Part shown: piece by piece, positions 1 to 5,154 of the stretch
How positions within the stretch are numbered: position 1 is the stretch's first letter
Layout: each line of letters begins with the position of its first letter
Assembly (NCBI GenBank): GCA_016208845.1
Contig: JACQXH010000264.1
Span: 1-6,523, forward strand
Length of the DNA stretch: 6,523 bases
Direction of reading: 5' to 3'
Source of the DNA: Nitrospirota bacterium
GTDB lineage: Bacteria; Nitrospirota; Thermodesulfovibrionia; UBA6902; BMS3Bbin08
Position numbers and translations under genes: made by a program
The notes under the pieces: model-generated
Told to the model about the DNA's origin: nothing
What the model saw: only the letters and a program-made list of their open reading frames with translations
The model's database searches: none

Positions 1-269
1 AATATATTTTTTCTACAACGATACTTTGCTAATGACCACTGATAATGCCATATATAATAAATACCAAGGCTCATTATCACAGTATTGCTTATTATCAGAA
101 GAAACGAAAAGACCTCAGTAGATAACGTCAATGATTTAAGACTTAGGGCAAGCGTTATAATTCCAGCACTTGCGATTAATGTGTAATATATGGTATTCCA
201 TTGCTGCTGTTTAGTGAATCTAATATTATCAACTTCTGTTTGAAAAAATAATGAATTAGAATTATTCAC
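1..269 (-). CDS. Partial two-helix membrane protein (N-terminal part), runs off left edge
   Basis: An open frame of 89 codons runs on the minus strand from GTG at 269 to the window edge with no stop, so the C-terminus is missing. The first part is polar; around residues 17-29 lies an R-x-x-K-Q-Q-Q-W-N-T-x-Y-Y stretch. Two hydrophobic segments follow at about residues 27-44 and 53-74, then a basic, aromatic segment (W78, K82, R84, R86, K87). Two helices with a short loop and a QQW/YY entry resemble uncharacterised small bacterial membrane proteins; I do not recognise a named family. A TGA stop lies 9 bases upstream of the GTG, so the start is closely bounded, but no clear ribosome binding site precedes it. 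It points the same way as the DUF2007 gene, 71 bases downstream of that gene's stop, with a terminator-like hairpin in between. Coding character is supported by composition only, so confidence is moderate. Confidence 0.62.
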   Translation of the reverse strand, partial: MNNSNSLFFQTEVDNIRFTKQQQWNTIYYTLIASAGIITLALSLKSLTLSTEVFSFLLIISNTVIMSLGIYYIWHYQWSLAKYRCRKNI

Positions 270-317
270 TTTTTTAATTCAAGAAAAATGATTTACTAAT
301 CAAAATAATATATATAT

Positions 318-338
318 AAAAAACTTCTGTCAAGTTTT
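318..338 (-). terminator. Weak intrinsic terminator-like hairpin after the DUF2007 gene
   Basis: Read on the minus strand, a perfect 7-bp inverted repeat (AAAACTT, loop GACAG, AAGTTTT) begins three bases after the stop codon of the DUF2007 gene and ends in a run of six T. The stem is AT-rich with only one G-C pair, so it would be weak. It may only partly separate the DUF2007 gene from the membrane-protein gene downstream. Confidence 0.4.
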
Positions 339-340
339 CA

Positions 341-793
341 TTAAGCCTTGAATTTATCTTTTTTCCGCCCGGGTATTACCCACCCGAACATCAGAAACTC
401 AGCGACTATCCGGAGTTTATCAAATAACGTATATTTGCCAAGAGGCTTCTCATCAATGACCTCGGTCTGCTGAAGATAATCCGACATGACGTCTTTTGCT
501 CTATCGTACTGATCATCCTGAACCATTATGGTCTTCTGGTTATAAAGATCGATCTGCGGTCCAATGTAAAGTGATCCAAAGTTGTCATTCTTTACAAAGT
601 AGTCTATTTTTTCCGCCTCAAGGATACTTTCTATTAATGCAAGCTCTGAGGCATTGCGGGGCGTATATAATTTATGATATTTTGAAAATTCAGGCTGGGG
701 CAATGGCGGAAGCTCTGCCACAAGGGCAACGCTACAGTCAGTGCAAAGCTGTATTCCCGGAACATATTCAGTCCTGCACTCAGGACAAAACAT
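341..793 (-). CDS. Zinc-ribbon protein with DUF2007 (putative signal-transducing) domain
   Basis: The 150-residue product starts with a treble-clef/zinc-ribbon knuckle made by two CxxC pairs (C3/C6 and C17/C20). A proline-rich linker (about 26-38) leads to a DUF2007 domain at about 40-107, which carries the typical LYTPRNASELALIESILEAE opening (residues 42-61) and a V-x-x-D-x-x-x-A-K-x-V helix near 91-103. The C-terminal tail (121-145) is hydrophobic and ends in GWVIPGRKK, perhaps a membrane-associating helix. DUF2007 is related to PII-like small domains and is described as putative signal transduction; no reaction is known. ATG at 793 is preceded by GAGGA with a 6-base gap on the minus strand, which supports this start. 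It appears monocistronic, with the toxin gene diverging about 105 bases away. Family assignment is strong; function is not known. Confidence 0.86.
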   Translation of the reverse strand: MFCPECRTEYVPGIQLCTDCSVALVAELPPLPQPEFSKYHKLYTPRNASELALIESILEAEKIDYFVKNDNFGSLYIGPQIDLYNQKTIMVQDDQYDRAKDVMSDYLQQTEVIDEKPLGKYTLFDKLRIVAEFLMFGWVIPGRKKDKFKA

Positions 794-862
794 TTTCTTT
801 CCTCATCGACATAGTATAACTGAAAAATTGTGTAACTTTATAATTACTGCAAGTCTTTTTTA

Positions 863-891
863 TTGCCTTATATTAATGCATGGTATATAAT
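863..891 (+). promoter_or_regulatory. Promoter of the TumE/TumA operon, predicting a leaderless toxin mRNA
   Basis: TTGCCT (863-868, four of six matches to the -35 consensus) is separated by exactly 17 bases from a perfect TATAAT (886-891). Transcription would start at about 898-899, which is the first base of the toxin ATG at 899. No Shine-Dalgarno sequence precedes that ATG, as expected for a leaderless message. The -10 region is flanked by GGT...ACC (883-896), a possible but poor half-site pair for the antitoxin. Confidence 0.55.
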
Positions 892-898
892 AACCTAT

Positions 899-1183
899 AT
901 GATGGCAGAGCCCTTTATAATACGCAAAAGGGTATATCCTGATGGAGACATTGTTGAGATCCGGCCATGGAGTGTTGACAAGTCACCGGATAAACCTCAT
1001 GGGTTCAAGTATTCACTGGTTTATATCCGAGAAGGTGAAAGGATCATTGGTTATGATAATGCAGAGAGAAAAGGAGACCATCGGCATTACGGAGACAAAA
1101 CATATCCCTATGAGTTTAAGGGCATTGATAAACTCTTTGAAGACTTCTTCAATGATGTAAGGAGGTTTAGAAATGAAGATTAA
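899..1183 (+). CDS. tumE: TumE-family toxin (DUF6516) of a type II toxin-antitoxin pair
   Basis: The 94-residue protein has the hallmark of the TumE/DUF6516 family: a YSLVY strand at 38-42, an E-G-x-R turn, then Y52-D53-N54 and the motif K58-G59-D60-H61-R62-H63, followed by a Y-x-F strand (71-73) and a C-terminal D-F-F-N-D-V helix (82-87). The invariant GDHRH is the probable active site; the family is usually classed as a toxin, and its biochemical target is not something the sequence reveals. An upstream TTG at 863 keeps the frame open but lies in the -35 box, so ATG 899 (or 902) is preferred. The last codons overlap the start of the antitoxin gene by 11 bases, showing translational coupling in a toxin-first operon. 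No truncation or frameshift is seen. Confidence 0.92.
   Translation: MMAEPFIIRKRVYPDGDIVEIRPWSVDKSPDKPHGFKYSLVYIREGERIIGYDNAERKGDHRHYGDKTYPYEFKGIDKLFEDFFNDVRRFRNED
1159..1165 (+). promoter_or_regulatory. Strong ribosome binding site of the antitoxin, inside the toxin gene
   Basis: AAGGAGG sits 7 bases before the antitoxin ATG at 1173, within the toxin reading frame. The toxin ATG has no such site, so the pair is built for more antitoxin than toxin translation. Confidence 0.85.
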
Positions 1184-1547
1184 AAATGTAAGACTGGACA
1201 TTCAGAGCGAAGACGAATTTATAGCGGAGGCAAAGAACGCCATGAAGGCGGCAGCAAAAGGCAGGGCTGTTACGCCGCAGTCAGTTATTTCGTTTGAATC
1301 GCTAAAAATGATGAGGAAATTCATAACAGATGAACGGCTTAGAATATTGAAAGCTGTCAGAAAGAATAAGCCTGAATCAATTTACGAGCTTGCAAAACTG
1401 TTAAAGAGAGACAACAAAAACGTATCTGATGATGTTCATTACCTGTCAGAGCTTGGGTTGATAGATATCAAAAAAACCAAAGACGGCAGGCAAAAGACTA
1501 AACCGGTTGTTGAGTATGAAAAAATACTGGTTGAGATAATGGTATAA
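1173..1547 (+). CDS. tumA: TumA-type antitoxin, winged-helix DNA-binding protein (HVO_A0114-like)
   Basis: The 124-residue product is a winged-helix protein of the HVO_A0114-like group that partners TumE toxins. Residues 1-45 form a short strand and helix (F16-I17-A18-E19-A20, then a KGRAVTPQ turn) likely to contact the toxin or dimerise. Residues 53-100 are the MarR/ArsR-like wHTH: LRILKAV (57-63), SIYELAKLL (69-77), a recognition helix around KNVSDDVHYLSELGLI (82-97), then a basic wing (about 99-110, KKTKDGRQKTK). It should neutralise the toxin and repress the operon. The start overlaps the toxin stop and has an excellent Shine-Dalgarno site, so it is secure. No terminator is visible before the convergent tRNA-Leu gene 83 bases downstream. 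The pairing with a bona fide TumE makes the role strong by context. Confidence 0.9.
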   Translation: MKIKNVRLDIQSEDEFIAEAKNAMKAAAKGRAVTPQSVISFESLKMMRKFITDERLRILKAVRKNKPESIYELAKLLKRDNKNVSDDVHYLSELGLIDIKKTKDGRQKTKPVVEYEKILVEIMV

Positions 1548-1629
1548 GCCACATTTTGTCTTTCAGCCTTGTCCTTTTGCTTTTCGAGTTTTTGATCTTC
1601 TGAATCCGTGGTTAAATATAGTTCTTAAA

Positions 1630-1716
1630 TGGTGCCGGAGGCCGGACTCGAACCGGCACGCCATTGCTGACGAGGGATTTTAAGTCCCTTGCGTCTACCA
1701 ATTCCGCCACTCCGGC
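1630..1716 (-). tRNA. trnL(uaa): tRNA-Leu (anticodon UAA)
   Basis: The minus strand folds into a class II tRNA of 87 bases. The acceptor stem GCCGGAG (1716-1710) pairs with CTCCGGC (1640-1634); A is the discriminator and CCA is encoded (1632-1630). The anticodon stem GGGA/TCCC encloses the loop CTTAAAA, giving anticodon TAA. A long variable arm, the D-loop GGTAGACGC and the T-loop GTTCGAGTC are all present, as expected for tRNA-Leu. It converges on the antitoxin gene. No integrase gene or duplicate of its 3' end is seen in the window. Confidence 0.98.
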
Positions 1717-1855
1717 AACATTTTTTTCGCCTATTAATATATTACTTCAAAATATGCCACGGGACTTCAATGTTGCGTTATTTAAACTTTATTATTATAC
1801 AAGATTGCCAACGTATTTGTAGTATGCATAATTTTTTTTATTGCCATATTTTTAT

Positions 1856-1996
1856 GAGGCTGTTTCTTCTATTCGGGCAGAGGAAGAGCAAAGCAGGGCA
1901 CTTAAGTACTTTTACACTTCTCATCCGGGCTATATGGATTTGGTGTTGGCGGGGTTTTTGGATAAGATTATTAATCGGCGCAAAATACGCAAGTAA
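1856..1996 (+). pseudogene. Possible C-terminal remnant of an unidentified gene
   Basis: The frame ending at TAA 1994-1996 reads as ordinary protein for 46 codons: an acidic helix (EAVSSIRAEEEQSRALKYF), then YTSHPGYMDLVLAGF and a basic end (DKIINRRKIRK). Upstream the frame stays open only to a TAA at 1829 through a T-rich tract, with no start codon beyond a TTG at 1841. Overlapping frames give implausible proteins rich in W, C and F. It therefore looks like the tail of a deleted gene next to a tRNA. I do not recognise the family, and chance cannot be ruled out at this length. Confidence 0.35.
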
Positions 1997-2037
1997 TAAT
2001 GTGGAATGTGTGGCACTGACACTAACACCAAGCATGA

Positions 2038-2200
2038 TGACTGTCCCCTTTCAAAGAATTAAAAGGGCAGTGCGCATCGGGTGAATAATACACCTGCACG
2101 TTACAGTATGCAAATCTGCTGTGATGATGCTGTTTATAGAGTATTTGAAAGCATAGAAAAAAAACAGCATCTTCATGGCAGCCACAGTCAGGGACAGGTC
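2038..2200. repeat. Loose REP-like inverted pair
   Basis: GACTGTCCCC near 2038-2048 faces CAGGGACAGGTC near 2189-2200, so that TGTCCC and GGGACA are inverted about 145 bases apart. The tract between is AT-rich with no gene. The core match is short, and it is listed because the same GGGAC-type ends recur more clearly at 3533-3624. Confidence 0.25.
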
Positions 2201-2309
2201 AAAATTCAAGGCAGGACGTAATCACTTTCTTTTTACGCAGCATAATGGATAAATATTATTCATAACGGCTGTCTGTAGCTTCTGAAGTTCTTTGACGAAC
2301 ATCTTCCTG

Positions 2310-2780
2310 TTATTTCCACATTCTCTCATCGAGGGTAAAGGGTTGTGGATTGCCAATCCTTATTTTTACGAAATCAGCATGCTTCGGATTTAGCACAAGA
2401 TTGTATTCATCAGGAATGAGGGCTGAAGGCACACGCAGAATTGAAGAAGTTCCCCCCTGTGCCCATTTTGTGCCTATATCTTTAGTGTAATTCGACGGAG
2501 GCGATACTCTCCAGCCCAGTTTCAGTTTTTTGACAGAGACCTCCTCTGTTTTCAGTGAGTTGGGAATATCTAAAGGAATTGCAACAAGGGATTTAACGAG
2601 TTTTATATCCTTTCTTGTAAAATGGACAAAAAGCTCCAGTGCCGCCAGCGACAGGGTTTCGCTAACGTAAACCACCGGAGTTCCAACATGGTTCCAGCGG
2701 CCGCCTCCAATGCGAGCGCCTTCACCTGTAAAGGCATCGTGCAAACGTTTCTTCCGGATAATACGCCATGCCTTTGTCAC
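2310..2780 (-). CDS. RES-domain toxin (NAD+-degrading family)
   Basis: The 156-residue protein is a full-length RES-domain toxin. It opens with AWRI (R6), then FTGEGARIGGGRWN with R28 in the GRWN motif, Y38 and S40 in the VVYVSET strand, E49 in the LAALELFVH helix, and S119 in the C-terminal VPSALIPDEYN motif, followed by N131-P132. Arg, Glu and Ser are the residues that name the family. Characterised RES toxins deplete NAD+ by phosphorolysis, while the related ParT modifies PRPP synthetase; which reaction this one performs cannot be told from sequence. Translation starts at GTG (2780-2778), which overlaps the TGA of the antitoxin gene as GTGA, with GGGG 8-11 bases upstream as a moderate ribosome binding site. 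It depends on the antitoxin promoter. All signature residues are present, so it is probably active. Confidence 0.94.
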   Translation of the reverse strand: MTKAWRIIRKKRLHDAFTGEGARIGGGRWNHVGTPVVYVSETLSLAALELFVHFTRKDIKLVKSLVAIPLDIPNSLKTEEVSVKKLKLGWRVSPPSNYTKDIGTKWAQGGTSSILRVPSALIPDEYNLVLNPKHADFVKIRIGNPQPFTLDERMWK

Positions 2781-3277
2781 GAAATGACCCCGTAATCAAT
2801 ACGGACCAAAAGTTCTTCAACTTCACGGGTCCCTGCATCAGTCTGAAGCATGTCAAACGGGATGCGTCCGCCAAGGCCGTACTGGGGGCTTTTAAGCCAC
2901 TCAAGCGATTCTGCCTTATCTTCAAATACATCCTCGGCAAGCGCAATAATCCTGGCAAACCGGTATACCCTGTCGCTTTCCACCGGTGACAGCCGGTCTG
3001 CCGAAGTATCTGCCGCTCTTCCCCTGCGGGATTTTCCTGAAGCAACCCCTGCCAGCTTCACAGGAGATTTGACAGTTTGCCGTCTACGGGCAATTGTACG
3101 CGGGCTAACTCCTATAATCCTGGCAATGACGTCGTCCGGCAGATTAAAAGCCTTCTTAATATGGGAAATTACTCCCCAGGGCAGCCCTTCCTTAATAAGG
3201 GCATCAAAGTCAATACGCCTGGAGACCTTTTGTCCGAGTTCTTTCTCACCGCCCAATACTGCAGTTACGATAGTCAT
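2777..3277 (-). CDS. Xre/MbcA/ParS-type antitoxin with DUF2384 toxin-binding domain
   Basis: The 166-residue product is the cognate antitoxin. Residues 22-66 hold an N-terminal helix and a Xre-like HTH (IKKAFNLPDDVIARIIGVSPRTIARRR without a break, 40-66). Residues 96-166 form the DUF2384 toxin-binding domain: LSPVESDRVYRFARII, the EDVFEDKAESLEWLKSP helix, GLGGRIPFDML, and the canonical end RIDYGVIS, whose tail plugs the RES active site in known pairs. Between them lies an unusual basic, low-complexity linker of about 28 residues (68-95). In-frame GTG at 3286 and ATG at 3283 sit on or 2 bases from the GGAGG, whereas ATG 3277 is 8 bases from it; 3277 is thus the start. The gene is first in the operon and overlaps the toxin by four bases. 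It should repress its own promoter. Confidence 0.92.
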   Translation of the reverse strand: MTIVTAVLGGEKELGQKVSRRIDFDALIKEGLPWGVISHIKKAFNLPDDVIARIIGVSPRTIARRRQTVKSPVKLAGVASGKSRRGRAADTSADRLSPVESDRVYRFARIIALAEDVFEDKAESLEWLKSPQYGLGGRIPFDMLQTDAGTREVEELLVRIDYGVIS

Positions 3278-3285
3278 CCTCATCA

Positions 3286-3292
3286 CCTCCTT
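3286..3292 (-). promoter_or_regulatory. Ribosome binding site that fixes the antitoxin start
   Basis: AAGGAGG on the minus strand is followed by TGATGAGG and then ATG at 3277. The 8-base gap selects that ATG over two nearer in-frame starts. Confidence 0.85.
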
Positions 3293-3306
3293 GCCATATG
3301 TCTTAT

Positions 3307-3335
3307 ATTATATCTGACATTTGTCATATAGTCAA
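3307..3335 (-). promoter_or_regulatory. Promoter of the Xre/RES operon with spacer operator
   Basis: On the minus strand TTGACT (3335-3330, five of six) and TATAAT (3312-3307, perfect) are spaced 17 bases. The spacer contains TGACA-AA-TGTCA (3326-3315), an inverted repeat with perfect 5-bp arms. A repressor bound there would block RNA polymerase, matching autoregulation by the HTH antitoxin. The site's identity as the antitoxin operator is inferred. Confidence 0.8.
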
Positions 3336-3344
3336 ACATCCGGC

Positions 3345-3358
3345 TATTTGATCAAATA
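3345..3358. promoter_or_regulatory. Perfect 14-bp palindrome upstream of the Xre/RES promoter
   Basis: TATTTGATCAAATA is identical on both strands and ends 10 bases upstream of the -35 box. It differs in sequence from the spacer palindrome, so it may bind another factor or be a chance AT-rich palindrome. Confidence 0.4.
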
Positions 3359-3441
3359 AAAGAAGTTATGTCGGAATAACCAGCTCACAGATACAACTTA
3401 ACTGGTCTCAAAGAATTTTACCCGAAAAACGCAACGGACTG

Positions 3442-3496
3442 AAAAAACAGGCCGAGACGCCATACGCGGCCGTACATACATCCCCGTCTCTGCCTG
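3442..3496 (-). terminator. Intrinsic terminator downstream of the small zinc protein
   Basis: Read on the minus strand, CAGGCAGAGACG (3496-3485) pairs with CGTCTCGGCCTG (3459-3448) as a 12-bp GC-rich stem with one mismatch, followed at once by six T (3447-3442). The 25-base loop carries a small inner stem TACG/CGTA (3474-3463). It lies about 130 bases beyond the zinc-protein stop, with a repeat element in between, and would also stop readthrough toward the Xre/RES operon. Confidence 0.75.
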
Positions 3497-3532
3497 CTTT
3501 CTGATTTTCCTGATGTGTTTTCTGGATTGAAA

Positions 3533-3624
3533 TGACACGGGGACGGTGATGTTTAAAGTGCATAAGTCGATAATTAACGACTTTTTAATGTGTACCGCAA
3601 GCAGCAACCCCTTTTCCTGTCCCC
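3533..3624. repeat. Short REP/MITE-like element with GGGGAC-type ends
   Basis: TGACACGGGGACGGT (3533-3547) on the plus strand faces a minus-strand GGGGGACAGGAAAAGGGG (3624 to about 3607). Ends of this GGGGAC(A/G)G kind with GACAC or poly-A flanks are familiar from REP sequences around Y1 (RAYT) transposases. The middle holds a perfect stem AAGTCG/CGACTT (3564-3569, 3578-3583) with an 8-base loop, and outer CGGT/ACCG. About 92 bases is too short for a transposase, so this would be a non-autonomous or solo copy. One boundary abuts the stop codon of the neighbouring gene. Confidence 0.5.
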
Positions 3625-3858
3625 CTACGTGATGATAACACCGCAGTCTTCACATCTGTATCTGGGCGCATCTGAGTCCGCAGCCTTTACCTCTTCAAAA
3701 TCATACCGTTTCTCACCGCGTTCTTCAAAACATTCAGGGCAATGGCCTTCCCCGAGGTCTTCGGCCTTGATCAACAGGTGGCAATGCCTGCACCGCATCC
3801 GGTTTGTCTCCACGGACAGGAGCACAAGGGTGTTATGTCTGCACGATGTCATATCCAT
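3625..3858 (-). CDS. Small cysteine-rich zinc-ribbon protein, possibly truncated at its C-terminus
   Basis: The 77-residue protein has CxxC pairs at C23/C26, C40/C43 and C69/C72, plus C6 and H8. C23/C26 and C40/C43 (MRCRHCH...GHCPEC) make one zinc ribbon; C69/C72 (YRCEDCG) may pair with C6/H8 or, if the protein was once longer, with missing cysteines. The linker (45-66) is acidic. I do not recognise a named family; such proteins can act in DNA/RNA binding or as metal-bound adaptors. ATG 3858 has no ribosome binding site, but a perfect minus-strand TATAAT (3872-3867) would start transcription at about 3860, giving a nearly leaderless mRNA; ATG 3852 is an alternative. The TAG stop runs straight into a GGGGGACAGG repeat end. 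It is divergent from the ATPase gene. Confidence 0.72.
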   Translation of the reverse strand: MDMTSCRHNTLVLLSVETNRMRCRHCHLLIKAEDLGEGHCPECFEERGEKRYDFEEVKAADSDAPRYRCEDCGVIIT

Positions 3859-3866
3859 TTATATTT

Positions 3867-3872
3867 ATTATA
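3867..3872 (-). promoter_or_regulatory. -10 box of the small zinc protein
   Basis: A perfect TATAAT on the minus strand lies 8 bases from ATG 3858. At a 17-base spacing the -35 position reads TGCCCT, a poor match, so activity may be low or need an activator. Confidence 0.4.
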
Positions 3873-3930
3873 GTTGACCACTCGATAAAAGGGCATATTT
3901 CTGCACGGCGATGCAGCGGCTGATAGCCCA

Positions 3931-3957
3931 TGGCCGCTTATCTACTGGCCGCTTATC
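3931..3957 (+). repeat. Tandem direct repeat in the divergent intergenic region
   Basis: TGGCCGCTTATC occurs twice (3931-3942 and 3946-3957) at a period of 15 bases, ending 3 bases before the ATPase -35 box. A small perfect stem GGCT/AGCC (3918-3928) precedes it. The position suits a regulator or iteron-like site; no binding protein is evident. Confidence 0.5.
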
Positions 3958-3960
3958 ACC

Positions 3961-3989
3961 TTGACAATCAACTCTTGATTGTTTATAGT
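3961..3989 (+). promoter_or_regulatory. Promoter of the DUF4143 ATPase with inverted-repeat operator
   Basis: TTGACA (3961-3966, perfect) and TATAGT (3984-3989, five of six) are 17 bases apart. The spacer is filled by a perfect inverted repeat, ACAATCAA (3964-3971), CTC, TTGATTGT (3975-3982). Transcription would begin near 3996, about 25 bases before ATG 4021. This is a strong constitutive promoter unless a repressor occupies the inverted repeat. Confidence 0.78.
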
Positions 3990-4020
3990 TGGAAGAAGCA
4001 ATTCCAATTATGGACTTATA

Positions 4021-5154
4021 ATGGTAACAATAAGAAGATTTCTAAAAACAGAAAAGCAAAGTTTTTTTCTGCTCGGACCAAGAGGTACGGGTAAATCTAC
4101 CTTTATCAGAAAAATATTCCCGAATGCATTATATATAGATCTTCTCCTTCCGGATGTCTTCAGGAACTATACCGCATATCCGGAGAGGCTTCGGGAGGCA
4201 GTACATGCTAACAAAGGGAAAAAGACCGTTATCATAGACGAGGTGCAGAAGGTCCCGCAGCTTCTCGAAGTTGTGCACAGCCTGATCGAGGAAAAGCAGG
4301 GCATTCAGTTCATCCTGACCGGATCAAGCGCCCGAAAACTCAGAAAGGCGGGAGTGAACCTGCTCGCCGGACGCGCGCTCATGAAACACATGCATCCTTT
4401 TATTGCAGCTGAACTCAAAGGGCTGTTCGACCTTAAGAAAGCCCTGGAAACAGGCATGATACCGCTCATCCTTAACAGCACAAACCCCATGTCATCACTT
4501 CAGACATATATTGACCTTTACCTCAGGGAAGAAGTACAGATGGGGGGCCTTACCAGGAATATGGGAAACTTTTCCAGATTTCTCGAAGCAGTGAGCTTTT
4601 CCCATGGCGCTATTCTCAATATAAGCAATGTAGCGCGCGAATGTCAGATAGAACGTAAAGTGGTAGAGGGCTACATCGGCATTCTTGAAGACCTTCTTTT
4701 AGCGTACAGAATTCCGGTTTTTACCAGAAGGGCTAAACGGGCGGTCGCTTCACACCGTAAGTTCTATTTTTTTGATGCCGGAATTTATAGTGTTCTTCGT
4801 CCGTCCGGCCCCCTTGATCGGCCTGAAGAAAAAAGCGGCGTTGCGCTTGAGGGACTTGTTGCCCAGCATATCAGGGCATGGATTGATTACAGTCATCCCG
4901 GATGCCAACTCTACTATTGGAGAACCAGCGCCGGATCTGAAGTTGATTTTATTATATATGGAAAAAATATCTTTTTGGCAATAGAGGTAAAGAACTCATC
5001 AACCATACATCCCCAGGATCTCCGGGCGCTCAAGTCATTTGGCGAGGACTATCCGGAAGCGAAGAAGCACCTTGTATATCGTGGCAAAGAAAAACTCCTG
5101 AGAGATGGTATTACCATTCAGCCCGTCACTGAATTTCTTCATGGTTTGAAATAA
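4021..5154 (+). CDS. AAA ATPase with DUF4143 / PD-(D/E)XK-like C-terminal domain
   Basis: The 377-residue protein is a full-length member of the AAA_14/DUF4143 family. The P-loop GPRGTGKS is at 19-26, Walker B IIDE at 71-74 followed by VQKVP, and the sensor-1 strand FILTGSSARKL at 97-107, then the LAGRA turn and the H-P-F motif. A winged-helix-like middle (about 160-250) precedes FFDAGIYSVLRP, and the C-terminus has the nuclease-like core G-S-E-V-D-F (D309) and I-E-V-K (E322, K324). Members are common in mobile and defence-rich DNA, but their role is unproved; ATP-driven remodelling or nuclease activity is inferred from motifs. A TTG at 3979 extends the frame but lies inside the promoter, so ATG 4021, with GGA 6 bases upstream, is chosen. 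It stands alone, divergent from the zinc protein. All key residues are intact. Confidence 0.94.
   Translation: MVTIRRFLKTEKQSFFLLGPRGTGKSTFIRKIFPNALYIDLLLPDVFRNYTAYPERLREAVHANKGKKTVIIDEVQKVPQLLEVVHSLIEEKQGIQFILTGSSARKLRKAGVNLLAGRALMKHMHPFIAAELKGLFDLKKALETGMIPLILNSTNPMSSLQTYIDLYLREEVQMGGLTRNMGNFSRFLEAVSFSHGAILNISNVARECQIERKVVEGYIGILEDLLLAYRIPVFTRRAKRAVASHRKFYFFDAGIYSVLRPSGPLDRPEEKSGVALEGLVAQHIRAWIDYSHPGCQLYYWRTSAGSEVDFIIYGKNIFLAIEVKNSSTIHPQDLRALKSFGEDYPEAKKHLVYRGKEKLLRDGITIQPVTEFLHGLK

Larger units (their letters stand above)
1717..2309. other. Gene-poor stretch between tRNA-Leu and the RES toxin
   Basis: No intact gene is convincing here. Open frames that cross the tRNA or read AT-rich DNA have unlikely compositions. 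The stretch contains a possible C-terminal gene remnant (1856-1996), a loose pair of REP-like ends (about 2038-2050 and 2190-2200), and otherwise AT-rich sequence. A 26-codon minus-strand frame just after the RES gene starts at about 2303 but has its AGGA too close to the ATG and no known relatives that I recognise. I see no RNA gene or terminator in it. Confidence 0.6.

Noticed and set aside
308..318. AT dinucleotide run as an origin or regulatory repeat
   Set aside because: It is a short simple repeat downstream of a terminator-like stem, with no iterons or DnaA boxes beside it.
1689..2084. 131-codon plus-strand frame
   Set aside because: It begins inside the tRNA gene at a non-ATG codon, has a composition rich in F, W, C and I, and overlaps a more protein-like frame.
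2850..3317. 155-codon plus-strand frame opposite the Xre antitoxin
   Set aside because: It is the antisense shadow of a gene with clear HTH and DUF2384 motifs, and starts without a ribosome binding site.
3398..3607. 69-codon minus-strand frame
   Set aside because: It runs through the intrinsic terminator and the repeat element, which better explain this DNA.
3979..4020. Upstream TTG start for the ATPase
   Set aside because: It lies inside the promoter spacer, upstream of the predicted transcription start, and adds residues not typical of the family.
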